Source: Asticcacaulis sp. AC466 (GTDB lineage: Bacteria > Pseudomonadota > Alphaproteobacteria > Caulobacterales > Caulobacteraceae). From it: a stretch of DNA of 64,000 nt. This document shows positions 21,804 through 28,703 of the stretch, piece after piece. Position 1 is the stretch's first letter; each line of letters opens with the position of its first letter. A program made the position numbers and the translations under genes. The stretch covers positions 1 to 64,000 of the forward strand of contig NZ_AWGE01000015.1 of NCBI RefSeq assembly GCF_000495815.1, written 5' to 3'. Below the pieces are notes generated by a model. That model did no database searches, was not told the origin of the DNA, and saw nothing but the letters and a program-made list of their open reading frames with translations.

Positions 21804-22463
21804 ATGATCACTGTCCACCACCTCGACAATTCCCGTTCGCAACGCATTCTTTGGCTGCTGGAGGAACTCGGCCTCACCTATGAGGTCAAGAAATACAAGC
21901 GCGATAAACGTATGCTGGCGCCGGCCGAACTCAAGGCGGTTCACCCTTTGGGCAAGGCGCCGGTGATAACTGACGGGCTAAGGACCCTGGCGGAAACGGG
22001 GGCGATTATCGATTATCTGGTGACGACGTATGGCGCAGGCAAGCTGATCCCGCCGGCAGGAACCGAAGACCGGTTCAGTTATACCTACTGGATGTATTAC
22101 GCCGAAGGCTCGGCGATGACGCCTTTGTTGCTGAAACTGATCACCACCCAGATCCGCAAGCGGACGCCCTTGATCCTACTGCCGGTGGCGTCAGGCATAG
22201 CCAATTCGATCGACAAGACGTTGGTGACGCCCAACCTGAAAGCCAATGTCGATTTTTGGGAGCAGGCGCTTAACAAGGCACCATGGTTTGCCGGCGCGGA
22301 ATTCAGCGCCGCCGACATCATGATGAGTTTTCCGATAGAAGCGGCATCATCACGCAAGTTGGCGCAGGATAAGCCAGCCATAGAGGCCTGGCTAAAAGCT
22401 ATTCATGACCGTCCAGCTTATCAAGCGGCCCTTAAGCGCGGCGGCCCCTATGCCTATGCGTAA
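21804..22463 (+). CDS. Glutathione S-transferase family protein, 219 aa
   Basis: The N-terminal thioredoxin-like half begins ITVHHLDNSRSQRILWLLEELGLTYEV, with Ser (NSRS) at the catalytic position as in beta/theta-like bacterial GSTs. HPLGKAPVITDG contains the cis-proline and AETGAIIDYLV binds glutathione. The alpha-helical C-terminal domain shows ADIMMSFPIEAA. AAGGAG precedes the ATG. Specific substrate unknown. Confidence 0.9.
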   Translation: MITVHHLDNSRSQRILWLLEELGLTYEVKKYKRDKRMLAPAELKAVHPLGKAPVITDGLRTLAETGAIIDYLVTTYGAGKLIPPAGTEDRFSYTYWMYYAEGSAMTPLLLKLITTQIRKRTPLILLPVASGIANSIDKTLVTPNLKANVDFWEQALNKAPWFAGAEFSAADIMMSFPIEAASSRKLAQDKPAIEAWLKAIHDRPAYQAALKRGGPYAYA

Positions 22464-22481
22464 GTGGCTTGCTCGTCGGAC

Positions 22482-22556
22482 TTAGATGGTGATGCAGCCC
22501 GCAAAAGCAACGCCGATGAACGGCAGGACGATGAGTTTCAGAATGAGCTTTTTCAT
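22482..22556 (-). CDS. Miniature lipoprotein, 24 aa
   Basis: The peptide begins MKKLILKLIVLP and ends FAGCITI. It is a lysine start, a hydrophobic run and a lipobox (AFAGC), with only three residues after the cysteine. The layout resembles entericidin-type or other tiny lipoproteins. It is the last of three similar small genes on this strand. It is real only if translated; the conserved layout across the three genes supports it. Confidence 0.5.
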   Translation of the reverse strand: MKKLILKLIVLPFIGVAFAGCITI

Positions 22557-22619
22557 GACGTACTCCACAAGACGATCTGCCGCACAGGCTAAGGGCGATG
22601 GCGGGCATTGTAAACGACA

Positions 22620-22644
22620 AAGGCGCCGTTTTTAGCGGCGCCTT
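22620..22644 (-). terminator. Hairpin between miniature lipoprotein genes
   Basis: AAGGCGCCG (22620-22628) and CGGCGCCTT (22636-22644) form a perfect 9-bp stem with a 7-base loop. On the minus strand it follows the 35-aa lipoprotein gene by 30 bases and ends CCTTTG, so it is a terminator with a short T-tail, or a stability hairpin. Confidence 0.6.
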
Positions 22645-22674
22645 ACGGTTGGGGGTGTGATTCCCGATACGGCC

Positions 22675-22782
22675 TTAGCGGCTATATGTGAAGTGGGAGC
22701 CACTGCGGTCGACGATGATGCAGCCTGACAGCGATGAAGCCAGAACGGCAACGAGAAGAAGTTTGATAGCGATGGATTTCAT
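22675..22782 (-). CDS. Miniature lipoprotein, 35 aa
   Basis: It begins MKSIAIKLLLVAVLASS and has a lipobox LSGC, then a short tail (IIVDRSGSHFTYSR). The start MKSI-IKL and the GCI after the signal are shared with the neighbour at 22842-23003, so the two are probably duplicates. On export the cysteine would be lipidated, leaving a 15-residue envelope peptide. Function unknown. Confidence 0.6.
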   Translation of the reverse strand: MKSIAIKLLLVAVLASSLSGCIIVDRSGSHFTYSR

Positions 22783-22800
22783 GGTTTTCCCCAATACTTA

Positions 22801-22844
22801 GAATGCCAGATACTTAGCCAGATATTTTGAATGCCAGCTACTTA
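22801..22844. repeat. Short direct repeat between lipoprotein genes
   Basis: GAATGCCAGATACTTA (22801-22816) recurs with one change at 22829-22844, and a further TACTTA lies just before (22795-22800). The second copy includes the stop codon of the 53-aa lipoprotein gene. This fits a local tandem duplication that produced the array. Confidence 0.6.
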
Positions 22845-23003
22845 AAACGATGGCGAACTTGACATCACATCGGCCGGCTTTTCTTTGGCGCTAGCCGGTG
22901 GCGACGAGTCATAGTCACGATCAGGGCTGACATACATGATGCAGCCGGTCAAGCTGGCGGCCAGCGCGGCAACGCAGGCCAATTTGATGACGATGGATTT
23001 CAT
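22842..23003 (-). CDS. Miniature lipoprotein, 53 aa
   Basis: It begins MKSIVIKLACVAALAAS with lipobox LTGC, followed by a polar tail rich in Ser, Pro and Asp (IMYVSPDRDYDSSPPASAKE). It is a clear relative of the 35-aa gene downstream, sharing MKSI-IKL, the alanine-rich core and GCI. Predicted to be an outer- or inner-membrane lipoprotein; function unknown. It is first in the array. Confidence 0.65.
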   Translation of the reverse strand: MKSIVIKLACVAALAASLTGCIMYVSPDRDYDSSPPASAKEKPADVMSSSPSF

Positions 23004-23110
23004 AGCGGTGTCTTTCGGTTGAGACGCCGGATGCGCCCCCTCGATATCGAACTTAAGAGCGGCTCTATGAACGCTATATGAACCAAATCCACCTTAATTC
23101 TTTTTAATTA

Positions 23111-24109
23111 TCAAGCTTCAGCAGGCATTTCTGCGTCCTGTGTCTCTTTTGCCCACCGACTGGCCAGAGGCGTACAGATCAGAAGCTGAAGCGGATGATA
23201 GATCATAATGGGCAAAAGAATGAGCCCGAGCCCGGGATTTCCCGCAAATATCAGATGCGCCATGGGAACGCCGGATGCCAAGCTCTTCTTAGTGCCACAA
23301 AAAACAACGGCCGACCTGAAGGTGGGTGCGATATGGAAGCGGTCGCATAGTTTCCATAGCAACACCAGGACAAGGAAAAATAAGCCAAGCGTTGCCGCAA
23401 CGGTGAGGGCCAGGGTAATGGGCGAATTGCCACTCCAGATATTCTTGGCAAAGGAATCGCAGAACGAGGTGTAAACCAGCAGGATGATGGTGCCACGGTC
23501 GGCAAATTGGGCCCAATTACGATGGCGTTGCAACCATGCGCCGATGAGGGGCCGAGCGATCTGGCCCGCCACGAGCGGTAGCACCAGCCAACAGGTCAAA
23601 TCGATGAAAATACTCCACACATCAAGGGTTTGTCCCGAAGTTTGAAGGAGCAGGCTCATCCATAAAGGGGTGATCAGAATACCTAGTGGGCTGGACAGGC
23701 TGGCATTGAACAAAGCGACGGGCACATTGCCGCGTGCGGCCGCCGTCATCGCGACCGAGGACGAGATGGTCGAGGGCAGGGCGCAGAGGTAGAATAGGCC
23801 AATGCGCAGGTCCGGCGTAATCCACCGGCCCACAACAGCCAGGAACGCCAGGCCGATCAGCGGGAAAAGGACGAAGGTAGTGCCCTGGATGATCAAGTGT
23901 AGCCGCCAGCGCATGATGCCGTCGCGCAGAGCGGCAAAGGACAGCAGGGCGCCGTTGAGAAAGAAGACGAGGGCGATGCCGAGCTTGGTCAGCAATTCCG
24001 GCTGCAGCACGCCGCCTTCGGCGCCCGGCCCTGGAAACAGCGCTGCCAAGACGATGGCCAGTACCATTCCGGTCAGGAAGCCATCCAGTTTGACCTTGCC
24101 GATAGTCAC
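23111..24109 (-). CDS. SBF-like (bile acid:sodium symporter-type) transporter, 332 aa
   Basis: A ten-helix membrane protein of the SBF-like/YfeH type. Recognisable parts are LGIALVFFLNGALLSF, LFYLCALPSTISSSVAMTAAARGNVPVALFNASLSSPLGILITPLW (the crossover region) and VFCGTKKSLASGVPMAHLIFA. GTG 24109 overlaps the TGA of the RNA methyltransferase gene (GTGA), so the start is set by coupling. The frame stays open further upstream but only antisense-like residues appear there. Substrate unknown. Confidence 0.85.
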   Translation of the reverse strand: MTIGKVKLDGFLTGMVLAIVLAALFPGPGAEGGVLQPELLTKLGIALVFFLNGALLSFAALRDGIMRWRLHLIIQGTTFVLFPLIGLAFLAVVGRWITPDLRIGLFYLCALPSTISSSVAMTAAARGNVPVALFNASLSSPLGILITPLWMSLLLQTSGQTLDVWSIFIDLTCWLVLPLVAGQIARPLIGAWLQRHRNWAQFADRGTIILLVYTSFCDSFAKNIWSGNSPITLALTVAATLGLFFLVLVLLWKLCDRFHIAPTFRSAVVFCGTKKSLASGVPMAHLIFAGNPGLGLILLPIMIYHPLQLLICTPLASRWAKETQDAEMPAEA

Positions 24110-24897
24110 AGGCCTGCGGCTGCGTAGATCATTATGCCGGTCGCGACCGACAGGTTCAGGCTGTCGGCACGCCCCTTCATCGGAATTTTGACATGCAGGT
24201 CGCAGGCCGCCGCGACCTCGGGTGTCAGGCCCGATTGTTCGGTGCCCATCAAAAGCAAGGTCGGACGGACGTATGGCGCCGTGCGGTGATTGTGGGTGGC
24301 GGTTAGCAAGGTTCCGACGACCGAGCCGGTCCAGCGCGGGCGGTCGTTCAGGAATGCCTCGCGCGTACATTTGACGATCGGCAGGGCGAAGATTGAGCCC
24401 ATGGTGGCCCGGACGGTTTCGACCGAAAATGGATCGACGCAATCCCCGATCAGGATGACCCCGCCTATGCCGGCGCCGTCTGCCGTGCGGATAATGGTAC
24501 CGAGATTGCCGGGGTCGCGCACCTGTTCCAGCGCCACCCATACGTCATTAGAGGATGGATCGATATCGGCCAGTGTCTTGGCAATCTGCGCGAACACCGC
24601 CACCACCATCTGCGGATTGTCCTTGCGTGAAATTTTCTCAAGTATTTCGTGGGTTACTTCCAGAACTTCACCATTGGCATGAAGCGTTTCGTCTATGGCA
24701 CGCCTAAGCAGGGGATGATGATCGGCATCCTTGCCATAGACCAGAATTTGCGGCGCAAACCCTTGGTCCAGCGCATCGATGATGATCTTCAACCCTTCGG
24801 CCAGGAACTGCCCGGTGACTTCGCGTTCCTTGCGCATATGCAGGGCGCGGATGTCCTTGACCGTCTGGTTGGTCAGCGACGTAATGTGTTTGATCAT
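24106..24897 (-). CDS. TrmH/SpoU-family RNA 2'-O-methyltransferase, 263 aa
   Basis: A SPOUT methyltransferase. The N-terminal substrate-binding part (MIKHITSLTNQTVKDIRALHMRKERE, FLAEGLKIIIDAL) precedes the knot domain with LEQVRDPGNLGTIIRTADGAG (motif 1), LLMGTEQSGL (motif 2) and MKGRADSLNLSVATGIMIY (motif 3). It probably methylates a ribose in rRNA or tRNA; the site is not predictable. Its start overlaps the stop of the upstream methyltransferase gene (ATGA), forming a three-gene operon with the SBF transporter. Confidence 0.92.
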   Translation of the reverse strand: MIKHITSLTNQTVKDIRALHMRKEREVTGQFLAEGLKIIIDALDQGFAPQILVYGKDADHHPLLRRAIDETLHANGEVLEVTHEILEKISRKDNPQMVVAVFAQIAKTLADIDPSSNDVWVALEQVRDPGNLGTIIRTADGAGIGGVILIGDCVDPFSVETVRATMGSIFALPIVKCTREAFLNDRPRWTGSVVGTLLTATHNHRTAPYVRPTLLLMGTEQSGLTPEVAAACDLHVKIPMKGRADSLNLSVATGIMIYAAAGL

Positions 24898-25823
24898 TTT
24901 GCGGACCCACCCAGCCAGCGGGCAAAGAAGCTGAGACCGATTTCGCGCGGCGCTATGTCGGCGGCACGCTGGCCCTTCGGTGGCTTTGCGTCTTCGACCA
25001 GAGTCAGTTCGCCATAGTCGACACGGCCGCCTTTTTGCGGTCCGACCGCTTCGGCGACCAGATGCGCCAGGGCCGGGCCCGATACGCGCGCGGCGTAAGC
25101 GTTGAGCAAAAGAAAGGCGGCGTCATCGCTTAGCAACTGGGCGCACAGATGGATCATTTCGGGCAGGTCTTCAAACAACCGCCAGACCTCTCCTGTCGGT
25201 CCGCGCCCGTATTTGGGCGGATCAAGGATAATGCCTTCGTACTTGGAGCCGCGCTTGACCTCGCGTTGGACATATTTACGGGCATCTTCGCAAATCCAGC
25301 GAATGGGAGCGTCGGCCATACCCGACAGGGCGGCGTTTTCGCGTGCCCAGCCGATCGCCTTTTTCGACGCATCGACGTGGGTCACCTTGGCGCCCGCCGC
25401 GGCGGCAACCAGGCTGGCGACGCCGGTATACCCAAACAGGTTCAGGACGCGCGGAGCGTTACGCCGGGCGATAACGTCTTTTTGCCATGCCCAGTTGGCG
25501 GCCTGTTCGGGGAAGAAAGCCAGGTGACGGAAATTGGTAAAACGGCCGTAGAATTTGACACTGTCCCAAGCGAGCGACCATTGGTCGTCCGGCCGCCGGC
25601 TGAAGCGCCAGTTGCCTTCGTCATCTTCGCCCTGTGGGTCGAATATGGCGTCGGCCTTATCCCAGACCTGGGGGTATTTGGGCGCCCACCAGCACTGCGG
25701 TTCAGGCCGTATGACCAGGTAATCGCCGTAGCGTTCCAGCTTCTTGCCGTCGCCGGAATCGACGAGCGCATAGTCAGCCCACGCTTTGGTGCGCAAGGTA
25801 GTTGGCGTATCATTGATAATCAT
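24894..25823 (-). CDS. Class I SAM-dependent methyltransferase, RlmI/RlmK-like
   Basis: A Rossmann-type methyltransferase of 309 residues. The SAM site is VLNLFGYTGVASLVAAAAGAKVTHVD, and the catalytic motif IILDPPKYGRGPTGEVW is the N/DPPK type of rRNA cytosine or guanine methylases such as RlmI and RlmL/K. It is shorter than E. coli RlmI and lacks an obvious PUA domain. It leads the operon with TrmH and the SBF transporter and is divergent from the BtuF-like gene. Confidence 0.88.
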   Translation of the reverse strand: MIINDTPTTLRTKAWADYALVDSGDGKKLERYGDYLVIRPEPQCWWAPKYPQVWDKADAIFDPQGEDDEGNWRFSRRPDDQWSLAWDSVKFYGRFTNFRHLAFFPEQAANWAWQKDVIARRNAPRVLNLFGYTGVASLVAAAAGAKVTHVDASKKAIGWARENAALSGMADAPIRWICEDARKYVQREVKRGSKYEGIILDPPKYGRGPTGEVWRLFEDLPEMIHLCAQLLSDDAAFLLLNAYAARVSGPALAHLVAEAVGPQKGGRVDYGELTLVEDAKPPKGQRAADIAPREIGLSFFARWLGGSAK

Positions 25824-25942
25824 GCAAACGCCATAAGCGTTTGGCCGGTATTCGTAAAGTCAAAAGCTCGCCTTTACGCCTTGTGGAAAGCTGTATCGGC
25901 GAGGGCAGAATCCTTATAAAGCCATTTTTGTTTGAATGCCTG

Positions 25943-26001
25943 CAGCACTAGGCTCCTTACTGGGCTCCTTCCGGGAGATTTCGTCACGAAATCGGGTGCT
26001 G
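25943..26001 (+). promoter_or_regulatory. Candidate structured leader of the BtuFCD-like operon
   Basis: CAGCAC (25943-25948) pairs with GTGCTG (25996-26001) and encloses a perfect hairpin GATTTCG/CGAAATC (25977-25993) and a near-repeat GGCTCCTTACTGGGCTCC. It is 27 bases before the ATG. It does not show the B12 box or other conserved parts of a cobalamin riboswitch, so no known class is assigned. The fold is real on paper; function is untested. Confidence 0.3.
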
Positions 26002-26027
26002 TTACGGGGCGCGGCTTTTGAACCGGG

Positions 26028-26942
26028 ATGACCAGTTTGACGACAGGATATCGGCCGCATTTGGGGCCGCACAAATGGAAACGAACCGGCGTTTGCACTA
26101 CGGCCTGCCTCCTGCTTGTCGCCAGCCTATCTGTGGCCGGCCCGGCCGTGGCGCGGGCAGTTGCGCCTAAGGGGGATGTTCGCGCCCTGACCGTCGTCTC
26201 GCTTGACATGTGCGCGGATCAGTATGTCCTGGGGCTTGTGCCGCGCGATCAGATTTTGGCCCTGTCGGAACGATCGGCCTTGCCCGATTCCAATTTTCGC
26301 GAGCGGGCCGAATATGTCCGGCGCATAAAGCCGCGCATAGAATCCATCCTGGCTCTCAATCCTGATGTGGTTGTACGTACATGGGGCGGTGATTTAAATC
26401 TAATCAAGGCGCTGGAAAGACGTCATATAAAAGTTATCAATATCAATGATATAAACAATTATGAACAGGCGAAATCTGAGCTGTTCCGCATCGGTCATGA
26501 ACTCGATCAGGAGGCCAGCGCCCAAATCGAGGCGCGCCGCTTCGATATGGCCCTTGCGGATATTCAGCCTTTGGGCCGCGGGCGCTCGGTCCTTTACTAC
26601 ACGCCGTCGGGTTACAGTGCCGGACCGGATACAATGACCGGCGACATGCTGCGCCGACTCGGTTTCAAGCTGGAAACTCAGGACAAGGGGTATTTCTATT
26701 TGTCGCCGGAAGTCTTGCTGAGCAAGAAGCCTGACGTCTTTGCCCTGGCCTTTTACGATGACGCCTACGCCATGCGCCGAGTACCCGGCCGAAACCCGCT
26801 GATCCGCGCCCGTATCGCCGACACCCCGCATATTGTGCTGCCGCGTCAGGCCTTGAGCTGCAATGGCTGGTTCACGGCCTACGATCTGGTTCGGGTGTCG
26901 AAAACGCCAATCCATGTCGGTAGCGGAAAGGCCGGTTTCTAA
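26028..26942 (+). CDS. ABC transporter periplasmic binding protein, BtuF/FecB-like
   Basis: A 304-residue class III (PF01497-type) binding protein. A Sec-type signal peptide runs to about residue 42 (CLLLVASLSVAGPAVARA). Then come TVVSLDMCADQYVLGLVPRDQILALS and VRRIKPRIESILALNPDVVV, the typical start of vitamin B12/iron-siderophore binders, with a long linking helix in the middle (QAKSELFRIGHELDQEASAQIEARR). It is the first gene of an operon with permease and ATPase. No TonB receptor gene is nearby. Ligand could be B12 or a siderophore. Confidence 0.85.
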   Translation: MTSLTTGYRPHLGPHKWKRTGVCTTACLLLVASLSVAGPAVARAVAPKGDVRALTVVSLDMCADQYVLGLVPRDQILALSERSALPDSNFRERAEYVRRIKPRIESILALNPDVVVRTWGGDLNLIKALERRHIKVININDINNYEQAKSELFRIGHELDQEASAQIEARRFDMALADIQPLGRGRSVLYYTPSGYSAGPDTMTGDMLRRLGFKLETQDKGYFYLSPEVLLSKKPDVFALAFYDDAYAMRRVPGRNPLIRARIADTPHIVLPRQALSCNGWFTAYDLVRVSKTPIHVGSGKAGF

Positions 26943-27937
26943 TGCATGTGTCCCAGACCGCTTTTAATGCTGTGGTGGGTATTGCCATCGGGCTTTTGCT
27001 CATTGTCTTGATGTTGTTTGGCGACATCGCGCTCAGTGGCCATATGTGGCTGGACGCGCTCATCCATTGGGATTCGATTGGGGCAGAAATTGTCTGGGGC
27101 ATTCGAATGCCACGCAATCTGGTGGCCGTCGGTGTGGGCGCGATGCTGGGAATGAGCGGCGCTTTGATGCAGGGGCTTCTGCGCAACCCCTTGGCGGAGC
27201 CAGGCTTGCTGGGCGTTTCGGCCGGATCGGGGCTGGGCGCCTCCTTGGCCATCGTTTTCGGCCTCGGCCTCGTTCCCTTTGCTGTTGAGAGCTTTGCCTT
27301 GGGGGGGGCTGTTATTGTGGCGATCGTCCTGCTCATATTTGTACAACGCTTTCCGCAGCGGCAATCGCTTATTCTGCTGGGGGTTGGGCTTTCCGCCCTG
27401 TGCGGTGCCCTGATGTCTCTTGTCTTCAATCTGGCCCCGTCGCCGGTCACCCTTTCCGAAATCATGAACTGGATGATGGGGTCGGTGCAGAACCGGAGCT
27501 GGTTCGACGTCCTGATCTGTATCTTCGGTCTGGCTGCTGCCGGGCTGCTTAATTTGACGCTGGGCAAGGGGTTGCGGCTGTTGACACTGGGGGAAGAGAC
27601 CGCGCGATCCATGGGGGTGGATATGACCCGGTTGACGCAGGTGGTGGTGATCGGCTCATCCCTATTGGCAGGGCTTGCGGTATCGGTTGCGGGGGTAATT
27701 GGCTTTGTCGGCCTGGCGGCGCCGCACTTCGTTCGCGCCTTCGGCATCAAGGATCCGTACGCACTTATCTGGCCGTCGACACTGACCGGCGGGCTGATGG
27801 TCTTGCTGTCCGATGGCATAACGCGGTTCCTGCCGCCGACCGCCGACGTACACTTAGGGGTCCTGACCTCGCTGGTCGGTGCGCCCTTGTTCGCTGTATT
27901 GGCCTACAAGAGCGCCAGAAGTTGGATGCAGGATTGA
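26942..27937 (+). CDS. FecCD/BtuC-family ABC transporter permease
   Basis: A 331-residue permease with about ten hydrophobic segments. IRMPRNLVAVGVGAMLGMSGALMQGLLRNPLAEPGLLGVSAGSGLGAS is the FecCD signature, and the coupling part is LTLGEETARSMGVDM. The C-terminus VAGVIGFVGLAAPHFVRAF is also typical. The ATG overlaps the upstream TAA (TAATG). It exports nothing; family members import B12, haem or ferric siderophores. Confidence 0.92.
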   Translation: MHVSQTAFNAVVGIAIGLLLIVLMLFGDIALSGHMWLDALIHWDSIGAEIVWGIRMPRNLVAVGVGAMLGMSGALMQGLLRNPLAEPGLLGVSAGSGLGASLAIVFGLGLVPFAVESFALGGAVIVAIVLLIFVQRFPQRQSLILLGVGLSALCGALMSLVFNLAPSPVTLSEIMNWMMGSVQNRSWFDVLICIFGLAAAGLLNLTLGKGLRLLTLGEETARSMGVDMTRLTQVVVIGSSLLAGLAVSVAGVIGFVGLAAPHFVRAFGIKDPYALIWPSTLTGGLMVLLSDGITRFLPPTADVHLGVLTSLVGAPLFAVLAYKSARSWMQD

Positions 27938-28686
27938 TGACGCAGCTTTCTATCGACAAGGTCACTGTCGCTCTCGGTCAGGAGACCGCCGTTCATGCGG
28001 TCAGCGCCGAGTTGGCCCCCGGCGGCCTGTATATTATCGTCGGTCCCAATGGGGCCGGAAAGACAACGCTTTTGAAAGCCATGGCCTCGTTGCTACCCTT
28101 GCAATCGGGGGCCATACGCCTGGATGGTCGCGACCTGAAATATATCACCCTGGCGCGGCGGGCCGAGCAGATGGCCTACTTGCCGCAGGACCGCAGTATC
28201 GCCTGGGATCTGAGCTGCGTCGATATTGCGGCGCTGGGGGCGCCGCACATGGCGCCGGAGCAGGCGCGCCGGGCGGCGTTCGCGGAATTACAGGCTCTGG
28301 GGCTTCAGGAGGTTTCGGACAGGGGCGTATTCAGCCTGTCGGGTGGGCAACGGGCACGCGTTTTGCTGGCGCGCGTTCTGGCCGGTCCGGCGAAAGTGCT
28401 GTTGCTGGATGAGCCGCTGATAGCGCTGGACCCGGCCTGGCAACGCCAGGTGCTGATCCGATTAAAAGCGCGGGCGGAAAGTGGCCAGACCGTCGTCCTG
28501 AGTTTGCATGACTTACATTTGGCTGCCCAGTTCGCCGATTCGGTTCTGCTGATGAAAGAGGGCCGGCTGATCAAGATGGACCAGCCGGAAAAAATATTTG
28601 TGCCCAAGCTGTTGTCGGACGTCTTTAATCTCGACGGTGAACTTGTGGGCGGCGCATTGAGGCTTGAAAGCCGGCCTAAGCTTTAA
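27937..28686 (+). CDS. ABC transporter ATP-binding protein, BtuD/FecE-like
   Basis: A 249-residue ATPase. Walker A is GPNGAGKTTLL, the Q-loop sits in MAYLPQDRSI, the signature is LSGGQRARVLLAR, Walker B is VLLLDEPLIALDP, and the switch histidine is in LSLHDLHLA. The ATG overlaps the permease TGA (TGATG), so coupling sets the start. With the two upstream genes it makes a complete importer. It converges with the slt gene, only 17 bases apart. Confidence 0.95.
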   Translation: MTQLSIDKVTVALGQETAVHAVSAELAPGGLYIIVGPNGAGKTTLLKAMASLLPLQSGAIRLDGRDLKYITLARRAEQMAYLPQDRSIAWDLSCVDIAALGAPHMAPEQARRAAFAELQALGLQEVSDRGVFSLSGGQRARVLLARVLAGPAKVLLLDEPLIALDPAWQRQVLIRLKARAESGQTVVLSLHDLHLAAQFADSVLLMKEGRLIKMDQPEKIFVPKLLSDVFNLDGELVGGALRLESRPKL

Positions 28687-28703
28687 GCGCAGGCGCTTTG
28701 ATC

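Noticed and set aside
24110-24541. N-terminal extension of the SBF transporter frame into the TrmH gene
   Set aside because: The frame stays open, but the residues are rich in Arg/Pro/Gly without membrane character, and GTG 24109 overlapping the TGA gives the natural start.
25824-26027. Cobalamin riboswitch before the BtuFCD-like operon
   Set aside because: The conserved B12 box and the core sequence motifs of this riboswitch were looked for and not found; only an unclassified fold remains.
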